Of a stretch of DNA of 64,000 nucleotides, positions 26,153 to 34,478 are shown piece after piece. The notes below the pieces were generated by a model that searched no databases, was not told where the DNA came from, and was given only the letters and a program-made list of their open reading frames with translations. Positions within the stretch are counted from its first letter, which is position 1; every line of letters begins with the position of its first letter. The position numbers were made by a program, and so were the translations under genes. Location: contig NZ_BILV01000002.1 in assembly GCF_004000745.1 (NCBI RefSeq), positions 62,001 through 126,000 on the forward strand. The letters run 5' to 3'. Source of the stretch: Paenibacillus barengoltzii NBRC 101215. Lineage in GTDB: Bacteria > Bacillota > Bacilli > Paenibacillales > Paenibacillaceae.

Positions 26153-26494
26153 GTGCATTACATGATGATTGTGTTATTGGAATTTTACCCTTCTTGGCTG
26201 GCATTACCACGAGAGGAACGCAGGAAGTATGCGGGGGGTTTACAAGAGATTATCGATAAATATCATCCGCATGTGAGGGTTCGCTTTTTCGATGCAGAAG
26301 CATTACCTGGGAAGGACTATACGGATTTCGCCGTATGTGAGACTGACGATATGCGCAAGTACCATTATTTGTGGGAAGAGATCCGAGATTCTATTCCGTA
26401 TACCAGAGGTTATATGAAGATCAAAGATGTGATCATCGGCTTGGAAAATGCTTTTCAGTCCTATGAGTCAGAAGTGTTGAAGAAGGATGAATAG
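26153..26494 (+). CDS. Darcynin-like small protein
   Basis: A 113-residue protein. The pattern VLLEFYPSWLALPREERRKYA, followed by VRVRFFDAEALPGKDYTDFAVCETDDMRKY and a C-terminal YMKIKDVIIGLENAFQSYE, resembles the darcynin family of dimeric ferredoxin-like fold proteins. GTG at 26153 is preferred because AAGGTGGG lies about 8 bases before it. No operon partner. The family call is from pattern and moderate; biochemical function is unknown. Confidence 0.5.
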   Translation: MHYMMIVLLEFYPSWLALPREERRKYAGGLQEIIDKYHPHVRVRFFDAEALPGKDYTDFAVCETDDMRKYHYLWEEIRDSIPYTRGYMKIKDVIIGLENAFQSYESEVLKKDE

Positions 26495-26568
26495 ATAATA
26501 TCGGATTTTACATCCAATGAGCCGCTTTCTAATGGAAGGCGGTTTTCTTATGTTCCCTTTCAATTATA

Positions 26569-26588
26569 AACATAAATATTGTTATGTT
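26569..26588. promoter_or_regulatory. Palindrome upstream of the second deacetylase gene
   Basis: AACATAA-ATATTG-TTATGTT is a perfect 7-6-7 inverted repeat in the 214-base gap before the gene at 26709. It may be an operator; the protein that would bind is unknown. Confidence 0.35.
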
Positions 26589-26708
26589 AACTAAGAGTCG
26601 TTTTTTGAAAGTTGTTATCACATTGTAACCAGCGATTAACGATTCTGTAAGGACGAAACTCTCACTTTATATTATTCTATTAAATAGAAAAAGAGAGAGA
26701 GGAATCCG

Positions 26709-27803
26709 GTGAATGAGATGTCGCCTTACGGGAAACGAAGTAACAAGCATGGAGAGCGTAACGCACATTCCAAAATGATTCGACGTACGAGACTGATTAT
26801 CACAGCTGCTCTCGTGCTGACGGCATCATCCCTTGCTTTGACTGCGGTAGCAGTCACCCCGATGATCAACGGATCCCTTCCGCATAAATCACCAACCCAG
26901 GTGGTCATCCCGGCAAAATTGGCATCTGCAGGGGAAACGGAGAAGGGACAGAGCGTTAATCTTGCGTCCTCACAGCAAACGACGGAGCCAACGGTTACAC
27001 CGGCAGATTCAAACAGCACTCCGTCAGAACCAGATAACACCCAAGCGGAGCCGAAGGGGACTCCAAGCCAGGAGGAAGGTGCTTCCCAGAAGGCGGAATC
27101 CGAACGGGCACCTGCTCCGCCAGCTGTACTACCTGAGGTCGAAGCAAAATCTCCAGCACAGCAGAGTAATCAGTCAAAAACGACTGTAAAGCCCAAAGTC
27201 ATCTATCTGACTTTTGATGACGGACCTAGCAAGTATACGGAGCAGCTGCTCGATATTTTAGAGCATTATCAGATTCATGGGACCTTCTTTATGATTGGGA
27301 ATCAGGTAAGCAAAAATGAGAAAATCGTAAACCAGGTGTTGCAGGAAGGACATTACATAGGTTTGCACAGCATGACGCACAACAAGAAGATTTTATATAA
27401 TGGCAAAGGGTCGACGAACTTCATCGCAGAATTTACGAAGGAACAGAAGCTGATGGAGAAGCTTACCGGCACTTCACCAACCTTGATTCGTGCGCCTTAT
27501 GGCAGCAAACCGGAGATCGGTGAGAAATTCCGCGGCGATATCGCGGAAGCGGGATTTAAGATGTGGGATTGGACAGTCGATTCCATGGACTGGAAATACC
27601 CGAACAGCCCAAGCACGATTCTGAAAGAAGTGAAGCGGCAAACGCACCGGGATACTGAGGTTATTCTGATGCATGAGAAGGCGCAGACGGTAAAGGTTTT
27701 GCCCCAAGTTATCGAATATTTACAGAGTAAAGGGTACGCTTTCGCTGTCTATAAACCCAATCAGCATTTCTCAGTTAACTTTGGGAACGACCCCCGATTG
27801 TAA
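26709..27803 (+). CDS. Membrane-anchored polysaccharide deacetylase with Pro/Ser/Thr linker
   Basis: A 364-residue protein. Basic cytoplasmic tail, one transmembrane/signal-anchor helix (residues about 27-48), about 110 residues rich in Pro, Ser, Thr, Glu and Gln, then a CE4 NodB domain: YLTFDDGPSKYTEQL, HSMTHNKKI, RAPYGSKPE, WTVDSMDWKYP and ILMHEK. The metal-binding His pair and Asp are all there. Likely a peptidoglycan N-acetylglucosamine deacetylase acting at the wall. It starts with GTG after AGAGAGAGGA; ATG at 26718 is an alternative. Confidence 0.88.
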   Translation: MNEMSPYGKRSNKHGERNAHSKMIRRTRLIITAALVLTASSLALTAVAVTPMINGSLPHKSPTQVVIPAKLASAGETEKGQSVNLASSQQTTEPTVTPADSNSTPSEPDNTQAEPKGTPSQEEGASQKAESERAPAPPAVLPEVEAKSPAQQSNQSKTTVKPKVIYLTFDDGPSKYTEQLLDILEHYQIHGTFFMIGNQVSKNEKIVNQVLQEGHYIGLHSMTHNKKILYNGKGSTNFIAEFTKEQKLMEKLTGTSPTLIRAPYGSKPEIGEKFRGDIAEAGFKMWDWTVDSMDWKYPNSPSTILKEVKRQTHRDTEVILMHEKAQTVKVLPQVIEYLQSKGYAFAVYKPNQHFSVNFGNDPRL

Positions 27804-27867
27804 CGGTGAGAAAAACATGTATGTTATAATGAAGCATATCTAACTGCAGAAAGCGAGGTGGTTCAGG

Positions 27868-29163
27868 TTGAGCCTATGGCTTAAGATTGCCGGAACCGCC
27901 CTGGGTATGGTGCTGCTTCTGACGGCTTGCAATTCAGAGCCGCCTCCGGCTGCCACTCCGGTACTAGACGAGCCTTCTGAGGATGATGGACAAACGATTA
28001 CTGTAATCAATCCTGCAGCTTCCGAGAACCAGGGGAATCCTGCCGCCGCTCCGGCGGAGAACACGAATAACCGCTACCAGATTCAAACCCGTCTCACCGA
28101 TTTTCAATTGCTCAGTGAAACGACGGGATTAGCGTGGGGGATTACGCGTAACGAGCTGAGACTTTATATTACAGCAGATAACGGCAAAACATGGACGAAC
28201 ATCTCACCTGCCGCCTCCGTACCGTTTGCTACGACGCCGGAGTATGGCAAGGATATCTTTTTTCTAGATCCGAATCATGGCTTTATCGTGCGCAATTCTG
28301 CCGGTTCCGGAGACACGATTGTCCTCCGTACAACCGACGGCGGAACCACTTGGAAGGTGACCTCGTTCCCGGGAACAGGGGAAGTGAAGGCGATGGTCTT
28401 TGCCGATCCGGATCATGGATGGTTGCTCTCTGAGGGCAATGTGCGAGAGAATAAAACACGATCTTTATATGAGACGGATGACGGGGCCCAAACCTTTGAA
28501 GTTCTGCTTGGAGGGACGGATCCGATGCAACTGCTGCTTGAGAACAAGGACAGTCCTTTATTAATCCCTGGGACGCAAACTTCGATGGCCTTTACGAGCC
28601 CGCTGCATGGTTTTGTAACCGAAATCAATCAAGGACTTCCAACGTTGTATACGACTCAGAACGGTGGATTAATTTGGACTCAAAACGATCATTTCTTTAA
28701 TCCGGACAAGTATAAAACCTGCGACAGCTTTACAGTTGGACCTGTATCCTTCTTCTCTGGCAGCGTGCGAGAGGGGTGGATACCTGTGGGCTGCAGCCGG
28801 GGAGATTCCACTAAGTTTAATGGTTACTTTACGGAAGATGCCGGCAACACCTGGACTTTAGCGCCGTTTCAGTTGTCCTGGCAAACCGGCCTAAACGAGA
28901 AGCTGGCCCCGACTTTCCTGACGCGTAACGAAGGTTGGACGATATTAGATTCAACCGTCTATCATACGCTAAACCAAGGCGCGAGCTGGGAGCCGTTGCC
29001 GGTAAGCAACAAATTGGTTGAAACGATGATCGACTACCCTGAAATTGTGAAGCTTCAGTTCTTTAATTCCCGAGTGGGGTGGCTGCTCGTTGCCCAAGAG
29101 AATCAGAAGCGTTCGCTCCTGATGCAAACGAAGGATGGGGGACGAACCTGGCAGGTGTTATAA
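27868..29163 (+). CDS. Lipoprotein with YCF48/BNR-like beta-propeller repeats
   Basis: A 431-residue lipoprotein (lipobox LLTAC, Cys21), TTG start. After an acidic/Pro linker, several BNR-like repeats occur: S-x-D-x-G-x-T-W forms such as TADNGKTWTN, TTDGGTTWKV, TEDAGNTWTL, NQGASWEPL and TKDGGRTWQV, each about 45-90 residues apart. These are blade signatures of sialidase-like or YCF48/HCF136 propellers. Sialidase active-site residues cannot be shown, so an adhesive or scaffolding role outside the membrane is more likely. Confidence 0.78.
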   Translation: MSLWLKIAGTALGMVLLLTACNSEPPPAATPVLDEPSEDDGQTITVINPAASENQGNPAAAPAENTNNRYQIQTRLTDFQLLSETTGLAWGITRNELRLYITADNGKTWTNISPAASVPFATTPEYGKDIFFLDPNHGFIVRNSAGSGDTIVLRTTDGGTTWKVTSFPGTGEVKAMVFADPDHGWLLSEGNVRENKTRSLYETDDGAQTFEVLLGGTDPMQLLLENKDSPLLIPGTQTSMAFTSPLHGFVTEINQGLPTLYTTQNGGLIWTQNDHFFNPDKYKTCDSFTVGPVSFFSGSVREGWIPVGCSRGDSTKFNGYFTEDAGNTWTLAPFQLSWQTGLNEKLAPTFLTRNEGWTILDSTVYHTLNQGASWEPLPVSNKLVETMIDYPEIVKLQFFNSRVGWLLVAQENQKRSLLMQTKDGGRTWQVL

Positions 29164-29183
29164 ACGAAACGAAGGTTGTAAGC

Positions 29184-29211
29184 AAGCATGGCGTAAGAGC
29201 CATGCTTTTTT
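29184..29211 (+). terminator. Terminator after the propeller lipoprotein
   Basis: 9-bp stem AAGCATGGC / GCCATGCTT, loop GTAAGA, then TTTT. Confidence 0.9.
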
Positions 29212-29248
29212 GTATAAAAAATAAGTAGGATGATCATGTTCATTATAT

Positions 29249-29291
29249 TGTGAAATAAATCACGTACTATCTCCAGACTTTGTGATATATT
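29249..29291 (+). promoter_or_regulatory. FNR-type activator site and -10 of the small Cys-rich gene
   Basis: TGTGA-AATAAA-TCACG (29249-29264) is a 9-of-10 match to the Fnr/CRP palindrome. A -10 TATATT lies at 29286-29291 with no good -35. A start at 29298 would put the site centre at -41.5, the standard position for class II activation. Confidence 0.65.
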
Positions 29292-29367
29292 TAACTTGTA
29301 AGGAAGATCAATCACAGGCAAGTCAAAATCGGAGCGAACGCTCCCATAATGATAGGAGTGGAGCCTT

Positions 29368-29562
29368 ATGAAAACTGTTCAAGAAGAGGTTGTAACCCGT
29401 AATTACCTGCAGTTCTGCTACACCTGTGAAGATGCTCATCTATGCACGACAGAAGAAGCTTGCAAAGCTTGTTGGGCAGAGAAAGGACTTGACGAAGCAT
29501 TCGAAATGGAAGCCGATGGCGCTGAAGAGACCCGTCAACTGATGTTTGAGTACTATGCTTAA
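29368..29562 (+). CDS. Small Cys-rich protein, possible metal or redox protein
   Basis: A 64-residue acidic protein with five cysteines in the first 35 residues: C-x-x-C in FCYTCED, then CTTEEACKACWAEK. The spacing C-x2-C-x6-C-x5-C-x2-C suggests a bound Zn ion or Fe-S centre. ATG is preceded by AGGAGTGGAG. It is monocistronic with its own terminator, and its promoter carries an FNR-type site at -41.5. I do not recognise the family. An anaerobically induced small metal protein or protein-binding factor fits, but this is inference. Confidence 0.65.
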   Translation: MKTVQEEVVTRNYLQFCYTCEDAHLCTTEEACKACWAEKGLDEAFEMEADGAEETRQLMFEYYA

Positions 29563-29591
29563 GATAGATCGTTCTGGTTTCACACCATAAT

Positions 29592-29625
29592 AACCTCCAT
29601 TCATAACTACGAATCGGAGGTTTTT
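29592..29625 (+). terminator. Terminator after the Cys-rich gene
   Basis: AACCTCC-ATTC pairs with GAAT-CGGAGGTT, followed by TTT. Confidence 0.8.
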
Positions 29626-29764
29626 CTTTTCTCTCAGATATCTTGGACAAGAGTGGCATATTTTCCGGACAGGATGAATAACAAGTTTTTTTCGGGACCG
29701 CATATACTTAGGGGGAAAGGAGAGAACAGCGGTACGGAGCAACCTCTCGAAGGAGGGATAAGCG

Positions 29765-30184
29765 ATGCAGTCGTGGACGGAAATGTTTGGGGTAGTGGAA
29801 ACGGCGCTGCCCATCTTGTTTGTTGTCATCGTCGGAATTTTGGCTGCGACAGCAGCAGGAGGGCTTCTTCGCGCGATTGGAAACCATCGGCAGCCTGTAC
29901 TCAGCGTCCATTCCGTTATCGTCGGAAAACGGACCGAGGTCAGCCACCGCCATGACACCGATACCTCGGTGAACCGTTCTGACACGAAGTATTATATGAC
30001 CTTTGAGGTCGAAAGCGGTGATCGTTTGGAGTTTGCTGTGTCGGGCGTGGAATACGGACAATGTGCGGAAGGAGACGAAGGCAAGCTGACCTTCCAAGGC
30101 CGTCGTTACCATGGGTTCGAGCGGTCTGTTCGCACCTATCGGACTGAGCTGCAGGAATACCGAAAATTTCATAGCTCCGGGTAA
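29765..30184 (+). CDS. DUF2500 membrane protein
   Basis: A 139-residue protein with one N-terminal transmembrane helix (LPILFVVIVGILAATAAGG). A soluble beta-rich domain has the DUF2500 pattern: VGKRTEV, TKYYMTFEVESGDRLEF, GVEYGQCAEGDEGKLTFQG and YHGFER. AAGGAGGG precedes ATG. Single-gene unit with a following terminator. No biochemical function is known for the family. Confidence 0.82.
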   Translation: MQSWTEMFGVVETALPILFVVIVGILAATAAGGLLRAIGNHRQPVLSVHSVIVGKRTEVSHRHDTDTSVNRSDTKYYMTFEVESGDRLEFAVSGVEYGQCAEGDEGKLTFQGRRYHGFERSVRTYRTELQEYRKFHSSG

Positions 30185-30250
30185 GTGAGAAGAAGGAAAG
30201 ACACACGATAATTACAGGAAAGGCAGGCAGAGTAAGATTGGAATACAGCA

Positions 30251-30313
30251 AAAAAACAGAAGCGTCTCAATACGTCGGACGATCCCGACTGTTGTGTACG
30301 CTTCTGTTTTTGT
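30251..30313. terminator. Bidirectional terminator
   Basis: AAAAACAGAAGCGT (from 30251) pairs with ACGCTTCTGTTTTT (to 30311), with an inner GTCGG / CCGAC stem. It lies between convergent genes. Confidence 0.8.
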
Positions 30314-30318
30314 TTGGA

Positions 30319-31641
30319 TTAAATGGATAAGGCCTTGGTATTCGCTTGTTCCAGGATCATCTGAGCTACAGCCCGGCCGCTGGAAAAGGCGCGTTCAGCT
30401 AACTCACCTTTCCCTTGGCAGCCGTCGCCGCAGAAGAAGAACGGCACACCTGCCAGACGGTTAGGCAGCAGCTGATTGGTGTAAATATTTTTGACGCTTG
30501 CTACCATCGCTTTCTTCGACACGCGTTTGACTTCAACAAACTCGCGCCAATTTGGATAGTACGTATCAAAGAGAGCTTCCATTTGCTGGGTTTTCTGTTC
30601 AAGGTATTGCTTCTTCTGCTCCTCATCAGGGAAGTCATCGTTCAAGTAAGCGATACCTTGCAATAACTGGCCATGAACAGGGGCCACCGTGAAATCTGTG
30701 GCAGAGACGTCACTGATAAAGATTTTATGATCGATGTCGCTGATATAGTGGAACGGACGGGCAACGACTTTCGAGAAGCCAACATCGTAAACAAGCACTT
30801 CGGTTGAGGTGTTGTTCTTGTACGGATCCAGTGCACTTGCCCAAGGCGTTTCCTCCAGCAGTTTAGTTACCTGCTGCACTGGCATGGCGAAGATCACTTG
30901 ATCGTACACAAGCTGCTGTCTGGTCTTCGTGTTTAACACGAATTTCCCGTCTTCCATCGTAATTGATTCGACCGGCTCCTTCACTGCGATCTCCCAAGAC
31001 TCATTGTCTTTGATTTTATTGATCAGTTGGTCGGTAATTGTGGCCCAACTGCCAAGAATGTAGCTGACCGGTCGGCTGGAGAGGAAGAGGTTATGATAGT
31101 ACTCGGAGATGACAGAACCCGGCACTTTGCGAGCTTCCTCCGGTGTAATAAAGAAGTTGGAGCACACGAGATGCTCCCACAACTCCTTCACGTCTGCCGA
31201 GGCGTGGGAATGCTCCAAATATTCGCCAAGCGTCCGATACTGCTTCAAATGATGGATGTTACCGATCACGGCCGCGATTTCAGCGACAAACCGGACTTTC
31301 TCCATAGGAGTCAACACATTCGTCTTCATAATGTTTACGAAATCCAGCGGGGCAGGGGTTAACCGTCCGTGCTTAGCGTACATCACTTTACGTTTATCGA
31401 CCTGTTTGCTCTGGAATTTCAAATGCAGCTCTTCTTCCATCGCATGGAGCGTATGTCTGTCGATGCCGTACACTGCGTGTGCTCCATAGTTCAAAGTAAA
31501 TCCCGATTTCTCATAGGTGAAAGCCCGTCCGCCGAGCTGGGGGCTCCGTTCAAACACGGTACCAGACGTATTGCCGTTGTCCGACAAGTATGCAGCAGCC
31601 GTAAGCCCGGCCAGGCCGCCGCCAATAATCGCGATTTTCAT
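30319..31641 (-). CDS. FAD-dependent amine oxidase / phytoene desaturase-like oxidoreductase
   Basis: A 440-residue flavoprotein. N-terminal dinucleotide fold IAIIGGGLAGLTAAAYLS, then the second motif ERSPQLGGRAFTY of the amine oxidase/carotenoid desaturase superfamily. The C-terminal FAD contact is FFFCGDGCQGKGELAERAFSSGRAVAQ. No signal peptide. No carotenoid genes are linked, so the substrate cannot be named; these stand-alone members are common in Bacillota. ATG has AGGAGGTTA upstream. Confidence 0.8.
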   Translation of the reverse strand: MKIAIIGGGLAGLTAAAYLSDNGNTSGTVFERSPQLGGRAFTYEKSGFTLNYGAHAVYGIDRHTLHAMEEELHLKFQSKQVDKRKVMYAKHGRLTPAPLDFVNIMKTNVLTPMEKVRFVAEIAAVIGNIHHLKQYRTLGEYLEHSHASADVKELWEHLVCSNFFITPEEARKVPGSVISEYYHNLFLSSRPVSYILGSWATITDQLINKIKDNESWEIAVKEPVESITMEDGKFVLNTKTRQQLVYDQVIFAMPVQQVTKLLEETPWASALDPYKNNTSTEVLVYDVGFSKVVARPFHYISDIDHKIFISDVSATDFTVAPVHGQLLQGIAYLNDDFPDEEQKKQYLEQKTQQMEALFDTYYPNWREFVEVKRVSKKAMVASVKNIYTNQLLPNRLAGVPFFFCGDGCQGKGELAERAFSSGRAVAQMILEQANTKALSI

Positions 31642-31906
31642 GAGGTAACCTCCTAAAAGGTATAATGAAGCAACCGTTTTATAAACAAACCAGCAAAACC
31701 GTATAAAAAAACATTATTTAACTACAGTATATGCTATTCATGTAAGCGCGTCCATAGAAATAGACACGAAATGTTCAAGATTGTAACCGTATTCACATAA
31801 AACCTTGCCTCCTCGCCTTGACACCGAATTTTTACCAGCTTCTAGCACCAAAATAGGCAGATGCACATAAGATATACCGTTCAGCAGAGAGGGAGGAGGA
31901 CCCAAC

Positions 31907-32329
31907 TTGGCCGTCATTAAAGCGAACTCCGAAGATGTGAAGCTGCTGGCGCGCCTGATGCGCGCAGAAGCGGAAGGAGAAGGCGAACAAGGGATGTTGA
32001 TGGTCGGCAATGTCGGCGTGAACCGAATCTTGGCAGATTGCTTGGACTTTCGGGATGTTCGCGACATGAATCGGATGGTGTTTCAACGTCCAGGCGGATT
32101 CGAAGCAACGATCAAGGGGTATTTCTATCAACGCGCACGCGACCGGGATATCAAATTGGCCCAACGTGTCATTAACGGGGAACGAATTTGGCCCGCGTCG
32201 AATGCGTTATGGTTCTTCAGGCCAACGGGTGATTGTCCTGGCACTTGGTATAACCAACAAAATACCGGCCGATATAAGGCACATTGCTTCTTTGCTCCAT
32301 CCGGGCAAGACTGTCCATCCGTCTATTAA
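31907..32329 (+). CDS. cwlJ: Spore cortex-lytic / cell wall hydrolase, CwlJ-like
   Basis: A 140-residue single-domain Hydrolase_2 (SleB/CwlJ) enzyme with no signal peptide or binding domain, as in CwlJ. Catalytic Glu is in LMRAEAEGEGEQG; other conserved parts are MVGNVGVNR, GYFYQRARDRD and NALWFFRP. TTG start with AGGGAGGAGG upstream. gerQ follows after 43 bases; CwlJ depends on GerQ for coat localisation in B. subtilis. It degrades cortex peptidoglycan during Ca-dipicolinate-triggered germination. Expression should be sporulation-specific, but I could not place a convincing SigE box. Confidence 0.88.
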   Translation: MAVIKANSEDVKLLARLMRAEAEGEGEQGMLMVGNVGVNRILADCLDFRDVRDMNRMVFQRPGGFEATIKGYFYQRARDRDIKLAQRVINGERIWPASNALWFFRPTGDCPGTWYNQQNTGRYKAHCFFAPSGQDCPSVY

Positions 32330-32372
32330 CTCTATCGTATCGCTTGATTAATTTTGAGGAGGAATGGAATTC

Positions 32373-32816
32373 ATGTTTACTCAACAATTCCGGCCAGCTG
32401 CGTATCCTGCGGGCCAAAGTACTTATCCGATGATGCCGATGGGAGGCGGATATCCGCAGACAACCGGAACTGGCATGCCGCCGCAAGTATCCAGCGGAAG
32501 CCCGATGACGCCCACCGGAATGGTGATGCCAATGCCGACGCAGGTGTATGAGCAATCTTACATTGAAAATATTTTCCGTCTGAATTTGGGCAAAGTTGGC
32601 ACGTTTTACATGACCTACGAGAACAACAGCGAATGGAACGCTAAAGTCTTTAAAGGTGTGCTGGAAGCGGCTGGTCGCGATCATATCATTATTAGCGATC
32701 CGGTTACCGGCGTGCGGACCGTCTTGCTGATGGTCAATTTCGACTACGCGACGTTTGACGAGCCGTTGATTTATCAATATCCTGGTGTGATTGGATCCCC
32801 GCCGCCAACTCGATAA
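32373..32816 (+). CDS. gerQ: Spore coat protein GerQ
   Basis: A 147-residue protein. The N-terminal half is low-complexity (Pro, Gly, Met, Gln, Tyr). The conserved C-terminal domain reads QSYIENIFRLNLGKVGTFY, then YENNSEWNAKVFKGVLEAAGRDHI and GVRTVLLMVNFDYATF, as in B. subtilis GerQ (YwdL). It is a coat protein cross-linked by transglutaminase and needed to place CwlJ. ATG at 32373 is preferred over 32364, because GAGGAGG is only one base from the latter. Confidence 0.93.
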   Translation: MFTQQFRPAAYPAGQSTYPMMPMGGGYPQTTGTGMPPQVSSGSPMTPTGMVMPMPTQVYEQSYIENIFRLNLGKVGTFYMTYENNSEWNAKVFKGVLEAAGRDHIIISDPVTGVRTVLLMVNFDYATFDEPLIYQYPGVIGSPPPTR

Positions 32817-32825
32817 GCGCACTCT

Positions 32826-32859
32826 GGTTCCCTTGGGATTTCAAGGGGGCCTTTTTTTA
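32826..32859 (+). terminator. Terminator after gerQ
   Basis: GGTTCCCTTG pairs with CAAGGGGGCC (wobble) around GGATTT, followed by seven T. Confidence 0.85.
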
Positions 32860-32904
32860 TTTTTTCCAGCCTGCCACGCCTGTTCGTTAGGAATACCGCA
32901 GCGT

Positions 32905-32932
32905 TTGACTGTGTAGTGTATAATAATATAAT
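32905..32932 (+). promoter_or_regulatory. SigA promoter and about 120-base leader of the CNNM gene
   Basis: -35 TTGACT (32905-32910), 16-base spacer, -10 TATAAT (32927-32932). The transcript would have a leader of about 120 bases before the CNNM/CorC gene, containing a six-codon reading frame (32978-32998) and a repeated ATATCGAATG at 32946 and 33016. No known riboswitch class is recognised. Confidence 0.7.
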
Positions 32933-33057
32933 TAAGAAGAATTCATATATCGAATGTAACGGTTTGGAAATAAAGGAGATGAATCCCTTGGGAAATTAAA
33001 GCTGTCTTTCTCATATCGAATGCAATTGAATATTGATGATTTTAATCCACGAAGGAG

Positions 33058-34419
33058 GTGCACCTATTCGCCGCCGGATCGGCGGGAATAGGAAACGTAT
33101 TGAGTGACCCTTTACCGAGTCTTTATTCCGTAGGATTCATGGTGTTATTGGTGTTGCTTAACGGACTTTTTGTGTCGGCTGAATTTGCCATTGTGAAGGT
33201 GAGGAGCTCCCGCATCGAGGCGTTAGCTGAGGAGGGGCGAAGGAGCGCGAAAATCGCGAAAGAGCTGTTAAGCAAGCTGGACGGTTACTTGTCAGCCTGT
33301 CAGGTCGGGATCACCCTCAGTTCGCTTGGGCTTGGATGGCTTGGCGAGCCTGTCGTTGCCCGTATTTTAGGGCCGATGTTTGAGATGATGGGCTTGGGTG
33401 AAAGGCCGGGTTTTATCATTTCGTTAGCCGTTTCGTTTCTCTTGATCGCCATTTTGCATATCGTGCTGGGAGAGTTGGCCCCCAAGACGATCGCTGTCCG
33501 TAAAGCCGAGACCATTACGTTATGGCTCGCTTGGCCGATGAGCATCTTTTACCGGTTGATGTACCCGTTCATCTGGCTGTTAAACGGGCTCTCCGCCGGT
33601 CTCTTGCGACTGTTTCGCATTGCGCCTGTAACGGAGCAGGACTCGCTGCACACGGAAGAAGAAATCCGTGTGATGATGAAGGAAAGCAGCGAGAGCGGTT
33701 TGATCGATAGTACGGAAATGTCGCTGGTCGACAATATTTTTGAGTTTGCTGATACAACCGCCCGGGAGATTATGATCCCCCGAACAGAAATGATCTGTTT
33801 GTATACGCAGCATTCGCTGGAAGAGAACCTGGAAATCGCCTTGGAAGGTACAAGAACACGTTATCCTGTCTGCAATCATGATAAAGATCATATTATCGGA
33901 TTTATTCATATTAAAGATCTGATCCGCTCCCAAAACCGGAATTTCCGCGACCTAATACGTCCGATTATGGCCGTCCCGGAATCGATTCCGATCAGTGATT
34001 TGATGAAGCGCATGCAGCGGGGACGGACGCAAATCGCGATCCTGATCGATGAATACGGCGGGACCTCTGGGATGGTGACGTTGGAGGACATTGTCGAGGA
34101 GATTGTGGGCGAGATTCAGGATGAGTTCGATGAAGAACGTCCTGGCATCGAGCAGCTGGACACGAATGTGTATTCGATCGACGGGCTTATGCTGATCGAG
34201 TCCATCAATGACCGATTTGGCCTGGAGCTGGATTCCGACGACTATGACACCATTGGCGGTTGGTTATATTCAAGGATCGATATCCTGCCTCCGCAGGTCG
34301 GGCAAACCGTAGAATATGGCGGAATCACGTACGTGGTGGAGGAGACCGACAACAAACGAATCTCTCGCGTCAAGCTTATTCGCGAGCAGCTCTTGCCGTT
34401 GGAAGAAGCGGGCGCTTAA
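33058..34419 (+). CDS. CNNM/CorC (HlyC)-family membrane protein with CBS pair
   Basis: Up to 453 residues. DUF21 (CNNM) membrane domain with three to four helices, including LLVLLNGLFVSAEFAIVKVR and VSFLLIAILHIVLGELAPKTIAVRKAE. Then two CBS motifs (EIMIPRTEMICLYT and the region to GTSGMVTLEDIVEEIVGEI) and a CorC_HlyC C-terminal domain (SIDGLMLIESINDRFGLEL). The family acts in Mg/Co efflux. Start unclear: GTG at 33058 overlaps the strong AAGGAGGTG itself; TTG at 33100 gives a family-like start (LSDPLPSLYSVGF) but has only AGGA upstream. Confidence 0.88.
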   Translation: MHLFAAGSAGIGNVLSDPLPSLYSVGFMVLLVLLNGLFVSAEFAIVKVRSSRIEALAEEGRRSAKIAKELLSKLDGYLSACQVGITLSSLGLGWLGEPVVARILGPMFEMMGLGERPGFIISLAVSFLLIAILHIVLGELAPKTIAVRKAETITLWLAWPMSIFYRLMYPFIWLLNGLSAGLLRLFRIAPVTEQDSLHTEEEIRVMMKESSESGLIDSTEMSLVDNIFEFADTTAREIMIPRTEMICLYTQHSLEENLEIALEGTRTRYPVCNHDKDHIIGFIHIKDLIRSQNRNFRDLIRPIMAVPESIPISDLMKRMQRGRTQIAILIDEYGGTSGMVTLEDIVEEIVGEIQDEFDEERPGIEQLDTNVYSIDGLMLIESINDRFGLELDSDDYDTIGGWLYSRIDILPPQVGQTVEYGGITYVVEETDNKRISRVKLIREQLLPLEEAGA

Positions 34420-34427
34420 TAAAATAA

Positions 34428-34466
34428 AGCCGGATGACTCTCTTGGATCGAGAGCATCCGGTTTTA
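34428..34466. terminator. Bidirectional terminator
   Basis: AAGCCGGATG..CTCTC pairs with GAGAG-CATCCGGTTTT. It lies between the convergent CNNM and aminopeptidase genes. Confidence 0.85.
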
Positions 34467-34478
34467 TTGTTTTTTCAA

